Origin: Patiria miniata
Lineage: Eukaryota > Echinodermata > Asteroidea > Valvatida > Asterinidae
Reading direction: 5' to 3'
NCBI RefSeq assembly: GCF_015706575.1
Contig: NW_024037076.1
Coordinates: 15,380,898 to 15,444,897 of the forward strand
DNA: 64,000 nucleotides
Shown: positions 20,781 to 32,793 of the stretch, one piece after another
Position numbering within the stretch: the stretch's first letter is position 1
Layout: every line of letters starts with the position of its first letter
Notes under the pieces: generated by a model
What the model saw: only the letters and a program-made list of their open reading frames with translations
Told to the model about the DNA's origin: nothing
Database searches by the model: none
Made by a program: the position numbers and the translations under genes

Positions 20781-21597
20781 TGTCACCAGCCTAAAAAAGG
20801 TCCCCCCATAATTTTGTTGTTTCACCCAAAGTTTCATTATTATTTAAATCACCAACGGCCAATCACAATAGCCGTATTGAACGGGACCCTGGTTAGCGTG
20901 ATTGCAATGCTGACCGGAGACGAGGAAAGACCATGTCATAATTTGCTTTCCTTTTCCCGTTTATGCAGGTAAATATTTTGAACTTTTACCTTTTACATTT
21001 CATAGTTAATTTATCATGAACAAGTATGTAGATGTATTCATGTGATTTCCTGAATAATTCTGCTTGTAATTGTTGCTCTTTCGAAGCACAGATTCAAATG
21101 AACATGTTCCCGCTTACTTTCAGTTTTGAATTATTCTTAACCTTAATCAGTCTAGATTTACTGTAAATTATTATTGCATTATCTTCTTGATCTTGTGGAA
21201 CGAGTAGTTTGAAGTATTTTGTTTCATTATCTTGGATGTTGATGCTATTTTCAGTAAAAACCTTAATATTCCAAGATAGCGGCCGTAGGATACGGTTTGG
21301 CGGGAAACCACCAAAAGCCTCCATTTTCCATTTTCTTTAATCGTATCGTTAACTTAATAGTTAAGTGTTTCCTAGAAATAGATGCAGATAGTTTGCACTC
21401 TTATTTCGTTTTGTTTATTCCATTTAATTATGTGTTTGTAAATATTAATTGTGATTGCAATGCTGACCGGAGACGAGGAAAGACTATGTCATAATTTGCT
21501 TTCCTTTTCCCGTTTATGCAGAATAAACCAGCACAAAACAGAAACCAAATCGCCGAGTCCTCTTCCCACTTTTCGACTCTTAACACCCAGGGTCACA
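20781..21597 (+). repeat. 5' LTR of Ty3/gypsy element 1
   Basis: 817 bp. Contains a 71-bp direct repeat (20898-20968 and 21451-21521), both copies ending TTTATGCAG. The first is followed by GTAAATATTT. The motif near 21273 is AAGATAGCGGC where the 3' LTR has AAGATGGCGGC, the YY1 consensus. Confidence 0.92.
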
Positions 21598-22405
21598 AAT
21601 GGTGGAAGATCCGGGTAGAGGACCACCATCGGCAACTATCTTCTCTGCGAGCAATTCCTACCTTGACGTATGCCTGCCAGGGGGAGCTGCAGACAGACGG
21701 CAATCCCCTGTTTCCCCTACGCATATCCAAGCTGACGTGGAACTGAATCCCGAAGAACAACTGTGAATGCCAGTTCCTGATATCGGCCTTCCTACCAAGC
21801 GGTAGTGGTGGTCCTCGCATCCTGAGTCTACTTCGACGACCACCACCGTAGCCGTACCGAAGATCACCCGAGGCTGTACCGATCGTCCCCGTACGCGTGT
21901 GGCCGCGCGGACATCTTTCCCGACTTCTGCAGATGCCGGCTGTTCCAGTGATGTAGCTAGCCATCAATGGATGACAGTGGTGCTAACATTTACGCAGGCC
22001 ATTTGCTGTGAACTTTTGTACTTCCAGCGTTTTTGAGATTCGCAGAACTGAACTTGATACTCGTCGCGATAAAGAACTGCCCTTCTATTGCCAATAGTGA
22101 CAAGCCATTATTTTCCGTCTGTCAAGTACTGACGATCAAGACAAGACAACCGGCCGGCTGTACACACTTCCGTTGACAGGACGCCGTAAGTGAATTGTTT
22201 GAGTAAACAAATAACTTAACAATATCACAGATTTGTGGTTTCCAGGTTAAACGATTGCATTTGAATTGTATGGTTGGATCTGGAGTGTAGTCACCTGTCA
22301 TTAGTTCAGGTCACACAAAACATTTCCTACATTGCAATTTGATAGTCAGTGTGTTAACAGGCGTTACTCAACAGGTGTACATGAACTTTGAATGCCTTGT
22401 TAGAC
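21598..22405 (+). other. Leader of gypsy element 1
   Basis: Begins with the candidate primer-binding site and runs to the first MITE. No clear coding domain. Some frames are open but show no Gag similarity that I recognise; translation of Gag more likely begins near 23951. Confidence 0.5.
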
Positions 22406-22822
22406 CAGGCGCGGTTCTAGAACCAATATTTTTTTTTGGGGGGGCTAGCACGGTGCACTTGGATCCAGAATTTTTTCAGGGAGGCGCGCTGAAATGTTGA
22501 CCGGTTATTTTTTTCAGACACTTAGGCCTCCGAAAATCAATAGGTGGGGGTGGGGGGGGGGGGGGGGGGGGGGCTCATGACATATTTTCAATTGGGAGCG
22601 ACAATAAAATCCTAAGATCATTCACACTATACCATGTATACTAACTAATGCACCCTTGTCACGGCTATTTCTTCTTTAGGGGGAGACCGTTCGCATGTAC
22701 ATCACAATCCTTCTTTTTGCTAATGCAATTTTTTTTTTTAAGGAATTTATTTTGGGGGCTAGACAACATTTTTGGGGGGCTTCAGCCCCCCTAGCCCCCC
22801 CCCCCCCGTAGAACCGCGTCTG
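22406..22822. mobile_element. hAT MITE (8-bp TSD TGTTAGAC)
   Basis: 417 bp, starting CAGGCGCGGTTCTAG and ending with its near complement GTAGAACCGCGTCTG. Flanked by TGTTAGAC at 22398-22405 and 22823-22830. Rich in G and C homopolymers. A partial copy of the same family is at 62130-62540. Inserted in the leader of the gypsy element, so it is younger than that insertion or was carried along with it. Confidence 0.9.
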
Positions 22823-23012
22823 TGTTAGACATGTTGACATTTTTGAAGTCGAGTTGTAAATAAGCACATCTTGAGGTTCGATACTTAATGAATAGACCAG
22901 ATCACTGTTTATTTTTATTTCGTTTGCGCTTGTCAAGTTGTTCCTGGTCCGTTGTTTGTCAGCAATTATTTTTTTTGCATTGCATGTGCCTGAATAAGTT
23001 GCTGTACAGGAG

Positions 23013-23334
23013 CAAGGGCGGATCCGGGGGGGGGGGGGCAAAGGGGGCCATGCCCCCCCCCCCCCCAAAAAAAAACGAAACCAATTTTTTAAATTTTTTT
23101 ATGTGACATCGCAATAAAGGCAGGCAATGAGTACACTACCATCTTTTCCTCAAAAAAACATTGGTTAAAGTGGTCAGAAATTGCCTCAGATCGCACCACA
23201 GAGCATCTGGAATCCAATTTTTTTTCGGGGCCCTTAAGCGGGCCCCGAAACCCACGCCGTAAGTTTTTTGACCCACTTCTTAGGGGGACCAAAATTTTTG
23301 GCCCCCAAAAAATTGTGTCCTGGATCCGCCCTTG
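23013..23334. mobile_element. hAT MITE (8-bp TSD TACAGGAG)
   Basis: 322 bp, with inverted ends CAAGGGCGGATCCGGG and CCTGGATCCGCCCTTG. Flanked by TACAGGAG at 23005-23012 and 23335-23342. Different family from the MITE 190 bp to its left. Contains poly-G, poly-C and poly-A runs; no ORF of its own. Confidence 0.9.
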
Positions 23335-23950
23335 TACAGGAGCTCTCATTGATATTCTCTTGGTGTAATTCAATTATTTATTCGTTTCATTTTGAGCATT
23401 TGTTGATTGTTGACCAACCGTTGTGTTTCCAAATTTGTTTCTTTGAATTGAATTGTTGAGTTACATTATTTCATTTTGGTAAATTTTTTTTTGCTTGAAT
23501 TTGCATTTCCTCTGCTTTTGATATATTTCTTTGTTGATTTGAGTGCGAAGTAATGATCTCCTTCCATTGAATCTATTGCTTTTGATTATTTTGATTTTGA
23601 TTTATTGTTTTAATTTCTGCCTTTTTATCATTTTGCGAAGATCATTTTGCATGCCATTGCTGATTGTTCCTTATAATTGCGTTTGCATGTTGAGGTGATT
23701 GATATTGCTCATTTGTTTCCATAGGCTTTGATGTTTGATTCTTGATACATTTTATTTGTTTGCAACCAAATCTGTGCATGCCTGTTGCATTGTTGCTTTG
23801 TTGTTTGTTGTTTTCTCATTTTCAATGATCTTAGGAACTGTTCCACCTCTTCCATCTCGCCCACACTCAACCCGATTTTGCTTTCGGCCCTCTCTTCCAT
23901 TTTGGGTCGTATTCCTGGGAGTTGCAACCACTCTCCTTCAAGTGAGCACC

Positions 23951-25248
23951 ATGGCCACCTCTAAGGGGCGATCCCCGCAAGATGACCAACCACAGTTCCC
24001 GACACTCACCCCGATTCGTACCAATCCGCCAAGCAGAACGCCGCCGCTCTATCCCCCAGTACTAACTCCGCAGAGACGAAGACCTCGACAGAGAACCGCT
24101 ACCCAGTCCCCACCTACGCTACCTTCAGACAATCTACCAAATTTCCAATCGCTTCCTGAGAAGTTTGAAGCTGACCTGAGGGATCTAGAGCGCAGACTGT
24201 CAACTCTTCCAGAGCTAAAACCACAGCAGCAACAGCCTCGCCAATCGTCTTCGTTCCTTCCACGCGCATCTTCTAAGACTCCTGACCCTAGCCGTTTCAC
24301 ACACCACAGCACTGGGTTCTCTTCCGATGCCTACCCCATCACCCCAGTATCACCAGGTGAAGAATGTCCCAGTTTTCACAGGCCGTGAAGGATCAGCAAT
24401 CTGCATCGATGACTGGATCCGAGGCACAAAATACTTGATTGAGACCACATGCATGCCCTCCTACATGCAATTTTCAACTATCGTTCGGTATCTTGGTGGT
24501 GCTGCGAGGAAGCTTGTGTTAAACCTCCCTCCAGAGCAACAGACACCGGGCTTCGCGTTCCCTGAGCTACGATTACAGTTTGGTGAAGTCTCTCTTCTAG
24601 GGGATCCCTTGGCCGATTTCTATGAACGGTTCAGGCTACCGAATAAGTCGTCCACCATCTACGCAGTAGAACTAGAGGCTACTCTGCGCACCGTAGAGGA
24701 ACGAATGAACAGGGGACGACCTCTTTAAACCCGCAACAGGATGCTAACTCAGCAGTTCATGAGGGGCGTCAGGGATGAAAAGTTGATCCAGCGACTTGCA
24801 CCCATGAAGCCCAGGGACATGTCCTTCCGAGAAATGCAGATGGAGTTACGACAGATAGAGAGAGAGTCCAGATGCCAATCTGTCTTAAAATCTGAACAGA
24901 AGGCCCAGTCCCAACTAGCCCGACCTCAACCCTCTCCTTCACAACAGAAGTGCCCCAAGTCAGTGTCACCACAAAACCCACCAGCTGACAAAACCCAGCA
25001 AGCGAACAACGAAGTTCTGCAAGATCTACTTCTGACAGTGCGACAACTTTAGAGAAAGTCGAGCAGATGTCGACAAAGCAAAGTCAACCCCGTCAGCGCC
25101 CAAGAGCAGACTACCCCACTGATCAATCAAGTCTTCGTCTGTCACCGCTGTGGCCAAGAGGGTCACATAGCCAGAGGATGTCAGAGTCTGCCGTTAAACC
25201 AGCAAGGCCCACGGCCGCAGGGCAAGCCGTTGGAGCCACCAAACACCA
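23951..25248 (+). pseudogene. Gag of gypsy element 1 (broken)
   Basis: A plausible start is MATSKGRSPQDDQPQFP at 23951, in a Pro/Arg-rich N-terminal region that stays open to 24388. A frame change near 24330-24388 leads into the capsid-like part (24327-24728: VPVFTGREGS, DDWIRGTKY). This continues after an in-frame stop at 24726 (24741-25052) and a second at 25050. Past that stop the same frame encodes the zinc knuckle CHRCGQEGHIARGC at about 25140-25181. This copy cannot make one intact Gag. Confidence 0.8.
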
Positions 25249-26150
25249 AAGCCCTATAGAGTCCGCCTCTATCTCAAGTACCAAACTTCATAGTCAACTA
25301 GAATACCAGAAGCTTATTGGTCCGAATAACGAAGACTCAGTCAAAATCAATGGTATAACCCACACAGCTCTCATCGACTCCGGCTCTCAAATCACATCTA
25401 TTACAGAAGATCTATGGAAAGAACACCCCACTCTTAGCGACATTCGGCTTACTCTCGTTGATGTCTCCATCGAAGGTGCGAGTGGGCAGAAGGTACCTCA
25501 CTTTGGTGTCATTCCAATCACTTTGACGATCCTAGACGTTGTCTACGAAGAGGTTCCGGCTTTCGTTGTCCCAGCCGACAGTTACCGGAAGCGTGTACCC
25601 CTACCCATTGGAACCAATGTCATCCGCGCTTCCAGAAGAGACCAGAACTTGACCAGAGGTAGTGACTTTATGCAGTCCATCGAAGCTCAGAGCAAAGCAT
25701 TGCACGCCGCTTTCACCAACACTTTAGTGTCTGAACCAGGTGATGAAGAAGGAAAGATCGGTAATGTAAAGTACATGGGTCGTGTTCCGCGCATAATACC
25801 ACCCGGAGTTGAGGTTGATGTGATCTGCCAGACGCCTAATTCTTTATAAGGTTGTACCTACACTGCAGTTATTGAAGGTTTCCCCCAGAGTAATTCATGT
25901 CTCAAGGTCGGAAATATCGTTGCAGATGTCGGTCCCAACCGTCGAGTCCCTGTACGGCTCTGTAATCTATCAGCCGGGCCCATCACCATCCGGAAGAATA
26001 CTTACCTTGCGCGTCTTTCCTCAGTACTTCAAGTTGACGAGAAATTGGACAAATCTCACACACAGGTATCTGGCCAAAAGCCAGACGATGTCAGATCGAC
26101 TTCTAGCCCAGAAGCTGTCGAATGTCTGCATCAAAAATTAAAAACCTGGT
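25067..26150 (+). pseudogene. Protease region of gypsy element 1 (broken)
   Basis: The frame overlaps the end of Gag in a different register. The aspartic protease motif ALIDSGSQIT starts at about 25367, with the catalytic Asp at 25376. The frame has a stop at 25847-25849. The same frame then continues recognisably (VIEGFPQSNS, RVPVRLCNLS) until a stop near 26150, and Pol resumes in another frame. Confidence 0.8.
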
Positions 26151-26198
26151 AATGTCCCAACTTCCCATGTCACAAGTGCCACGGTAGAGGTCCCTGTT

Positions 26199-28649
26199 AT
26201 GATTCCATCTCTAGATTTGTCTAGTGCTCTTCTTCAAGATGACACTCAAAGGAAGCAACTCGGTGATCTCCTTCAAAGGAACTCTGACGTGTTCTCTAAG
26301 AACGCTTTGGATTATGGCCAGACCACTACGATCAAGCACACCATCCCACTGGTTGATGACCAACCTTTTCGTCTGCCACATCGTCGGATACCGCCATCCC
26401 AGTACCAAGCGGTGCGAGAACATCCACAGGCAATGGAGGAATCAGGAGCTATCAGACGCAGTTGCAGTCCCTATGCATCTCCCATTGTAATTGTCCACAA
26501 GAAGGATGGCTAATTGCGGATCTGTATTGATTATAGACAGCTGAACAGCAAAACAGTCCGGGATGCTTTTCCTCTTCCTCGAATTGAGGATGCACTGGAT
26601 GCCCTTGGAAATGCCACTCTCTTCTCAACACTAGACCTGACATCTGGGTATTGGCAAGTGGAGGTTGACGAGCAAGACAAAATCAAGACGGCATTTACCA
26701 CACCCATGGGGCTCTTTGAATGCAACCGTATACCTTTCGGACTCCAAAATGCACCTGCAACCTTCCAACGGTTGATGCAAATCTGCTTAGGTGATCAGAA
26801 CTACTCGACAGTGTTACTTTATCTTGACGACATCATTGTGTTCTCTGCAACCTTCGAGGAGCACATCCAGCGTCTGGAGAACGTCTTCGCCTGTCTCCGC
26901 CAACATGGTCTCAAATTGAAACCGTCTAAATGCTTCCTGTTGCAAAAAGAAGTCAGATATCTCGGCCACGTTGTCTCTTCCAAAGGAATCTCAACTGATT
27001 CTGAGAAGATCTCCCAAGTGAAAGACTGGCCAACTCCGACCAACCGCAAAGAGCTTCTCAAGTTCCTCGGCTTCTCTGGGTATTATAGGCGTTTTGTAAA
27101 AGGATATTCAAGCATCGCTGCCCCGCTGTACAAGTTAACATCAGGAGATCCAAAGCTCAGGAAGAAAGGCAAGAAGAAAAAGTCAAATCCACCACCTCCA
27201 TACATCTGGGATGAACAGTGTCAGAAGGCGTTCGACCTACTAAAACATCACCTCACTTCTCCGCCAATCCTTACCTACGCAGACTACACCATTCCATTCG
27301 TCCTCCAGACAGACGCGTCAGGCGTTGGTCTTGGTGCGGTGTTAAGCCAGATTCAGAACGGTAAAGAACGAGTCATCGCATATGCTAGTAGAGGATTGAC
27401 CCCAGCGGAATCCCGTTATCCAGCACACAAACTGGAATTTTTGGCACTGAAATGGGCGGCTACTGATAAATTGCGAGACTACTTGCTTAACAGTAAGTTC
27501 TCCGTCCTGACGGATAACAATCCGTTACTCTATGTCACTACATCGGCAAAGTTAGATGCAACCGGACAGAGGTGGGTCGCCGCTCTTTCACAGTTCGACT
27601 TCACAGTTAAGTACCGGCCTGGTAAGAATAATGGAGCAGCTGACGCCCTGTCAAGAAAGCCGCATACTGAAACCACATGGACATCACTAGCGTTTCATAA
27701 AGAGGCTATTACCATCCTTCATGAGGTTGTCCAAGCACTCTGTTCTGGTCACCCTACTGCCACCAAACCCTTCATGGAGCCTAGTGTGGTTCAGTGTCAA
27801 CAAATGCAACTCGACACCCAAGATGTTCCGTGTAGGGTACTACCTAATTTGACACAACAGGAGATTATAACATCCCAGCGAGACGATCAAGACATTGGAC
27901 GAATCGTCCTTTTCCTCGAACAGAACAAGAAGCCAACGTCACTTGATAGACTTAAAGAGTCCCATGAGTGTCTGCTTTACTTGCGACAATGGAATAGGCT
28001 GCATCTGAATGATGATATTTTGTACCGAACCAAATTGACACCAGACGGACAAACATCACACCAGCTTGTTCTACCCAAAGAGTTCAGAGAGACGGCTTTG
28101 AACTGTCTTCACAACGATCTTGGCCATCTTGGGAATGATCGAACACTTGATATGGTCAGGCGGCGGTTCTTCTGGCCAAGGATGGCGGAGGATGTCAAGC
28201 GGTGGTGTGAGCGCTGTAAAAGGTGCTGTTTGAGAAAAACCCCACCGTCTAAGACCAGAGTACCATTAGTCAACATAACATCCAGTGAACCCCTAGAGCT
28301 CGTCGGGATTGACTTCCTCAAGCTTGAGCGGTCGAAAGGAGGAATAGAAAACATCCTGGTCGTCACTCACCATTTCACGAAGTATTCACAGGCCTACCCC
28401 ACTCGTGATCAGAAAGCACACACAGTCGCCAAGGTCATATGGGACAATGTCATCATCCACTACGGTTTCCCCGTCAGAATTCATTCAGATCAAGGGAGAA
28501 ATTTTGAAGGACAACTCATCCGGGAGCTTTGCAAAGTCTGTGGAATGAGGAAGAGTAGAACAACACCCTACCATCCCCAAGGGAACGGCCTCACTGAAAG
28601 ATTCAACCACACACTGCTAAATATGCTTGGGACGCTTGACATAGACTAG
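26199..28649 (+). pseudogene. Pol: reverse transcriptase, RNase H, integrase core (one in-frame stop)
   Basis: Two consecutive same-frame stretches are separated by a single TAA at 26511-26513 (HKKDG-stop-LRICIDYRQLN, normally a Lys codon). RT motifs are present: STLDLTSGYWQVEV (motif A Asp) and LLYLDDIIVF (YLDD at 26820). RNase H has QTDASGVGLGAVLSQ and ends GAADALSR. The integrase has the HHCC zinc module (HLGNDRTLDMVRRRF...CERCKRC) and DDE residues in VGIDFL, HSDQGRNFE and TERFNHT. Order RT-RNase H-integrase defines Ty3/gypsy. Confidence 0.92.
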
Positions 28650-28679
28650 AAACTTGATTGGAAGCAGCATGTCAGTGCC

Positions 28680-29771
28680 ATGACTCATGCTTATAATTGC
28701 ACCCGGCATGAGACGACTGGCCACGCCCCCTTCTTTCTGATGTTCGGGCGCCATCCGAATTTACCCATAGATCTCATGTTTGGGTTCGCTCCAGATAACA
28801 ACAAAGATTCTCCATCCTATGTCGAATTCGTAGAGAAACTAAGAGAAAACCTCCGATCCTCATACAAAGCAGCACAGACCATCGCTGAGAAGGCACGAGC
28901 GAAACAAAAGCGGTTGTATGATCGTGGATCTTCTAATGCCCCCCGCCATCCAGGTGATCGTGTTCTTGTTCAGCGAAAACACATCATTGGAACACAGAAG
29001 TTAGCTGACCGTTGGGAACCCCAACCGTATGGTGTCGTCTCTAAGCACCTTAACTTGCCAGTCTACATCGTTGCCAATCAACTTACTGGTAAGGAGAGAA
29101 CATTGCATCGGAATCTACTCACTCCCTGCATGTTTTTCCCTATTGAAGACAACCCAACAGACAAACTCGACCGAAAAGAGGAGTTCCAAGAAGTAGAAAA
29201 TCAGGAAACAGCAAAAGGAACCCAACCAGTGGAACATGAACATAAACCAGAGGCAGAAATAAGAAGTATACCTCCAGGAAACCACCACACCAGCGATGAC
29301 TCAAATGATGATGCTATTTTTCTGGCATTTGGTCCCATGCAAACAAACCCCTTCCCAGCTGAGACAAAAGAGACTGCCAAAGAATCCTCTGAACACGTGT
29401 ACCAAGACGATACACCAGGGAACTCTCCGTCTAACTTCATGATATCGCCAACGTCCCCAACACCAGCAACATCACCGTCACCAATGTCATCATCGTTGCT
29501 GCCATCCTCACCTGGCCAGTCCATCGAAACCCCACCTGATCTCAACCTCCCACAACGACCGCAAAGAATACGTAGACCACCTGACAGATTGTCGTATGAT
29601 TTCCTTGGCCAAAATAAACAGCATAGAGTTCGCACTGAAAATTCCTTGGAAGAACTCTACAAGTCAAAATTGAAATCTGGAAGGAAGTTGTGGGCGAGAT
29701 GGAAGTGTCCTAAGATGGCAGAGGCCAGACGGAAGGTTGGTATAAGGTTCTTACTCCGACACATTGACTGA
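28680..29771 (+). pseudogene. Pol C-terminal part (integrase C-terminal domain and tail)
   Basis: Same frame as the preceding Pol stretch, separated by a TAG at 28647-28649. Begins AYNCTRHETTGHAPF and continues with FLMFGRHPNLPIDLMFG, typical of gypsy integrases. The GDRVLVQRK and PQPYGVVSK region corresponds to the integrase C-terminal fold. The last 150 residues are Pro/Ser/Thr-rich, then basic (PQRPQRIRRPPDRLSYDF). No chromodomain recognised. Confidence 0.85.
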
Positions 29772-30224
29772 CTACTCCTTGATTAATGTGTGTCATAAAT
29801 TTTACTGTATATATTCGTTTCGCTGTAGCAAGTGCAGAAAAGCTGATGTGAATAATTTGTTTTTCCTTATCTTGTTTTTATGACCTTTAAGTAGAAGTTC
29901 CAATGTGCAAATTTGAACTAATGCTGAGCAAGCTAAGCAAAATTTGCAGGTTTTTCTTTAATGTACAGAATTTATCAGAATTTATGGTGATCTATGATAT
30001 GTGTTTGTTATATTTGTATTACATGAATATAGAGTTCTTTAAATTTTGCAAGCCAAACCAGGCGCCGGAATGACTTGTACTCAATTTCGAGATGAATGAT
30101 ACATAAGGACTTAGTTGTCTAACTGGTTTGATTACCACTGTACATAATTTTGTTTATTTGAATTACATAATATTTGTAGATGATTCAAATGGCGAGGACA
30201 CCATTTTCTAAAAAGAGGGGAGAA

Positions 30225-31069
30225 TGTCACCAGCCTAAAAAAGGTCCCCCCATAATTTTGTAGTTTCTCCCAAAGTACTGTTTTCTTATTTAAATCTGTT
30301 TCACTATTATTTAAATCACCAACGGCCAATCACAATAGCCGTAGTGAACGGGACCCTGGTCAGCGTCATTGCAATGCTGACCGGAGACGAAGAAAGACCA
30401 TGTCATAATTTGCTTTCCTTTTCCCGTTTATGCAGGTAAATATTTTGTACTTGTACCTTTTACATTTCATAGTTAATTTATCATGAACAAGTATGTAGAT
30501 GTATTCATGTGATTTCCTGAATAATTCTGCTTGTAAGTGTTGCTCTTTCGAAGCACAGATTCAAATGAACATGTTCCCGCTTACTTTCAGTTTTGAATTA
30601 TTCTTAACCTTAATCAGTCTTGATTTACTGTAAATTATTATTGCATTATCTTCTTGATCTTGTGGAACGAGTAGTTTGAAGTATTTTGTTTCATTATCTT
30701 GGATGTTGATGCTATTTTCAGTAAAAACCTTAATTTTCCAAGATGGCGGCCGTAGGATACGGTTTGGCGGTAAACCACCAAAAGCCTCCATTTTCCATTT
30801 TCTTTAATCGTATCGTTAAATTAATAGTTAAGTGTTTCCTAGAAATAATATGGATGCAGATAGTTTGCACTCTTCTTTCGTTTTGTTTATTCCATTTAAT
30901 TATGTGTTTGTAAATATAAATTGTGATTGCAATGCTGACCGGAGACGAGGAAAGACCATGTCATAATTTGCTTTCCTTTTTCCGTTTATGCAGAATAAAC
31001 CAGCACAAAACAGAAACCAAATCGCCGAGTCCTCTTCCCACTTTTCGACTCTTAACACCCAGGGTCACA
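30225..31069 (+). repeat. 3' LTR of Ty3/gypsy element 1
   Basis: 845 bp; longer than the 5' LTR mainly by a ~28-bp insertion near 30268-30300. It retains the 71-bp direct repeat (30365-30435, 30923-30993) and an intact AAGATGGCGGC at 30740-30750. It ends 197 bp left of exon CCP-i. Confidence 0.92.
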
Positions 31070-31265
31070 TATATGACAACCTATGACATTTCAACAGCTG
31101 TGAACCCAAAGCATCCTGTCTTTCCAACTTTCCAAAACAAACTCATCAGGTACACGTACACTCAAGATGCATGTACATGAATCTGGCAAGAGCTATATAG
31201 GTTAGAGTGTTTCTTAGTGCAAATAATACACTCAGATTCTAGAACTGGAAGCCTCATTCACTCAC

Positions 31266-31436
31266 CTCTGCAGCGCGGTATTTCTCCCAACCATACACCA
31301 AGGTTGCATTTGATCGTCCGTTCCTCGATGAGATCATAGCCCTCGTTGCATTCAAATAACACTGACTTTGTTAGTCGGAAGTCATCACCGATACGACGGC
31401 CATTTAATGGGGGCCTTGGCTCTGGACAGGAAACAG
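31266..31436 (-). CDS. CCP/sushi module exon (CCP-i)
   Basis: Acceptor tcatgtag|CT, donor CAGAG|gtgagt; 171 bp, phase 1-1. Cys residues are in SCPEP, FECNEGY, IKCNLG and PRC, with Trp in GVWLGEIPRC. Found by reading the splice-bounded frame; it lacks its own Met. It lies between the Ig-like exon and the gypsy-filled intron. Confidence 0.93.
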
Positions 31437-32008
31437 CTACATGAAAGTTGTTGTTGGAGAATAAAGAATAAACACAGGGGACAATTAAAGACCTGCATTC
31501 AAAACATTACACCCCTTACTGCAACATTCAAAATGAATCATGAGCCAATAATGCCAAATAACTTGCATTCCCATGAATCATACGTTTATCAAAACATGTT
31601 TTTTAAGCCCACTCTTAATGGTAAGTGATAGATGATGTTCAGCCTTGTTCATATTTCAGTTGTTTTATAATTGTTTTTACTTTATAAAATGAATGTTAAC
31701 GACGTAAATCCCAGGGGTGACATTTTCCCCCGTACTGGATCATCCTCCCCCTATTTTTGTAGTGACATAAACAATCCATTTTGAGGTTTTCTTCATCTTT
31801 TGAACAGTCTTTATGTATTCAATAGATATAAAAAACGGAGATCATAAAGTACAAATCTTTAAATGTACCGTTTTGGTGTAATGCTAAGAGACGTATAAAC
31901 ACACGTTGCCTAAATTTGTATTTTTAAGAGCCCCCTCTTTTGTTTATTATATTCAAATGCTAATATTGCATGTTTTCACTAGGATCAACATGTAACAGCT
32001 TTAATTAC
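31437..32008. other. Intron with diverged MITE relative
   Basis: About 31690-31930 resembles the hAT-type MITE at 10278-10511: 'gacgtaaatccc', 'catcctccccct', 'tatgtattcaatag', 'tttaaa.tg.cttttggtg'. Ends were not resolved. No coding sequence. Confidence 0.45.
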
Positions 32009-32293
32009 CTCTTATCTGTATCAGAAGTACATGAAATGCAGTTGGCCACCCAAACTTCTTACAGGTATAAGTCCCTGAATGACCTTCTGCAGGTGCACCA
32101 TACTTCTTTTGTCCTCCACCACCTGAAACCCATTGTTGTGAGTGACTGTGTTCTAAAACTGGGTAACCGCTGGAGACAATGCAATCCACATTCAACTGAC
32201 CAACACCAGGGTAGATGAGCAAGGTTCCATTAGCCATGAACTGATGGAGCGTGGTACGTAAGGCTGGGAGGCTGAAGCTAGTTGATGCTCGCA
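32009..32293 (-). CDS. Ig-like domain exon
   Basis: Acceptor tcatggcag|TG, donor AGAG|gtaatt; 285 bp, phase 1-1, 95 codons, no CCP Cys pattern. It has two central Cys: LNVDC (B strand) and HSGTYTC (F strand), with a Trp 17 residues after the first Cys and a hydrophobic G-strand-like end (AFHVLLIQI). The GTYTC motif and Cys-Trp-Cys order are typical of immunoglobulin folds. Located between CCP-h and CCP-i. Ligand unknown; an atypical unrelated module cannot be excluded without a profile search. Confidence 0.78.
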
Positions 32294-32793
32294 CTGCCAT
32301 GAATAGGAAAAGAGGATATTACTCCAAGCAACACAACCAGATCTTGGTGCACAAAATTGCAAAGATCATATGTTTGATTTCATGATTTCAAAGTTGTGCC
32401 CCGCGACGCTGAGCCATTGGGAAACCAAAATATGCCTTGAATTAAGAGTGTTCTGTAAAACGCAGGTACAAATTCCTCTCTAGTGAATTTCATTGTTGCA
32501 TGTAATATTGTTTTTCAATAAAACTTGGCCTGAGTAATAATATCCCTTATCCTGTCATCTGAGTGTTACCACATGCTAAATCACCGTAATGTTGGAAAGG
32601 ATTGAAGGCCACTTGGTACATACGGTTTTTATTTATAAATACAAATTTTATAGAAAACAATTGGGTATTGGAAATCTGGCGAAATAACTCAGTTGACAGA
32701 GAACCAGAAGTATTGATACAGAGTTCTCACATTCAAATCTTGCTTAGTATAATTTGTTTCGTTCAATCAAATACAAATTAAAGTAAAACATAC
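32294..32793. other. Intron, nothing recognised
   Basis: AT-rich intron between CCP-h and the Ig-like exon; no bounded repeat or coding signal seen. Confidence 0.4.

Larger units (their letters stand above)
20781..31069 (+). mobile_element. Ty3/gypsy LTR retrotransposon, decayed
   Basis: LTRs at 20781-21597 and 30225-31069 start TGTCACCAGCC and end CAGGGTCACA. A purine tract (AAAAAGAGGGGAGAA) lies directly before the 3' LTR. A candidate primer-binding site (TGGTGGAAGATCCGGG) follows the 5' LTR. Gag and Pol are recognisable but carry stops and frameshifts. LTRs differ by a few percent plus a 28-bp indel. The 5-bp flanks (gtaaa, tatat) do not match. Two hAT MITEs sit in the leader. The element is antisense to the host gene, in the intron between CCP-i and CCP-j. 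Confidence 0.93.

Noticed and set aside
21593..21967. 124-codon minus-strand open frame in the gypsy leader
   Set aside because: Antisense in the retroelement leader, begins next to the primer-binding site, no domain recognised.
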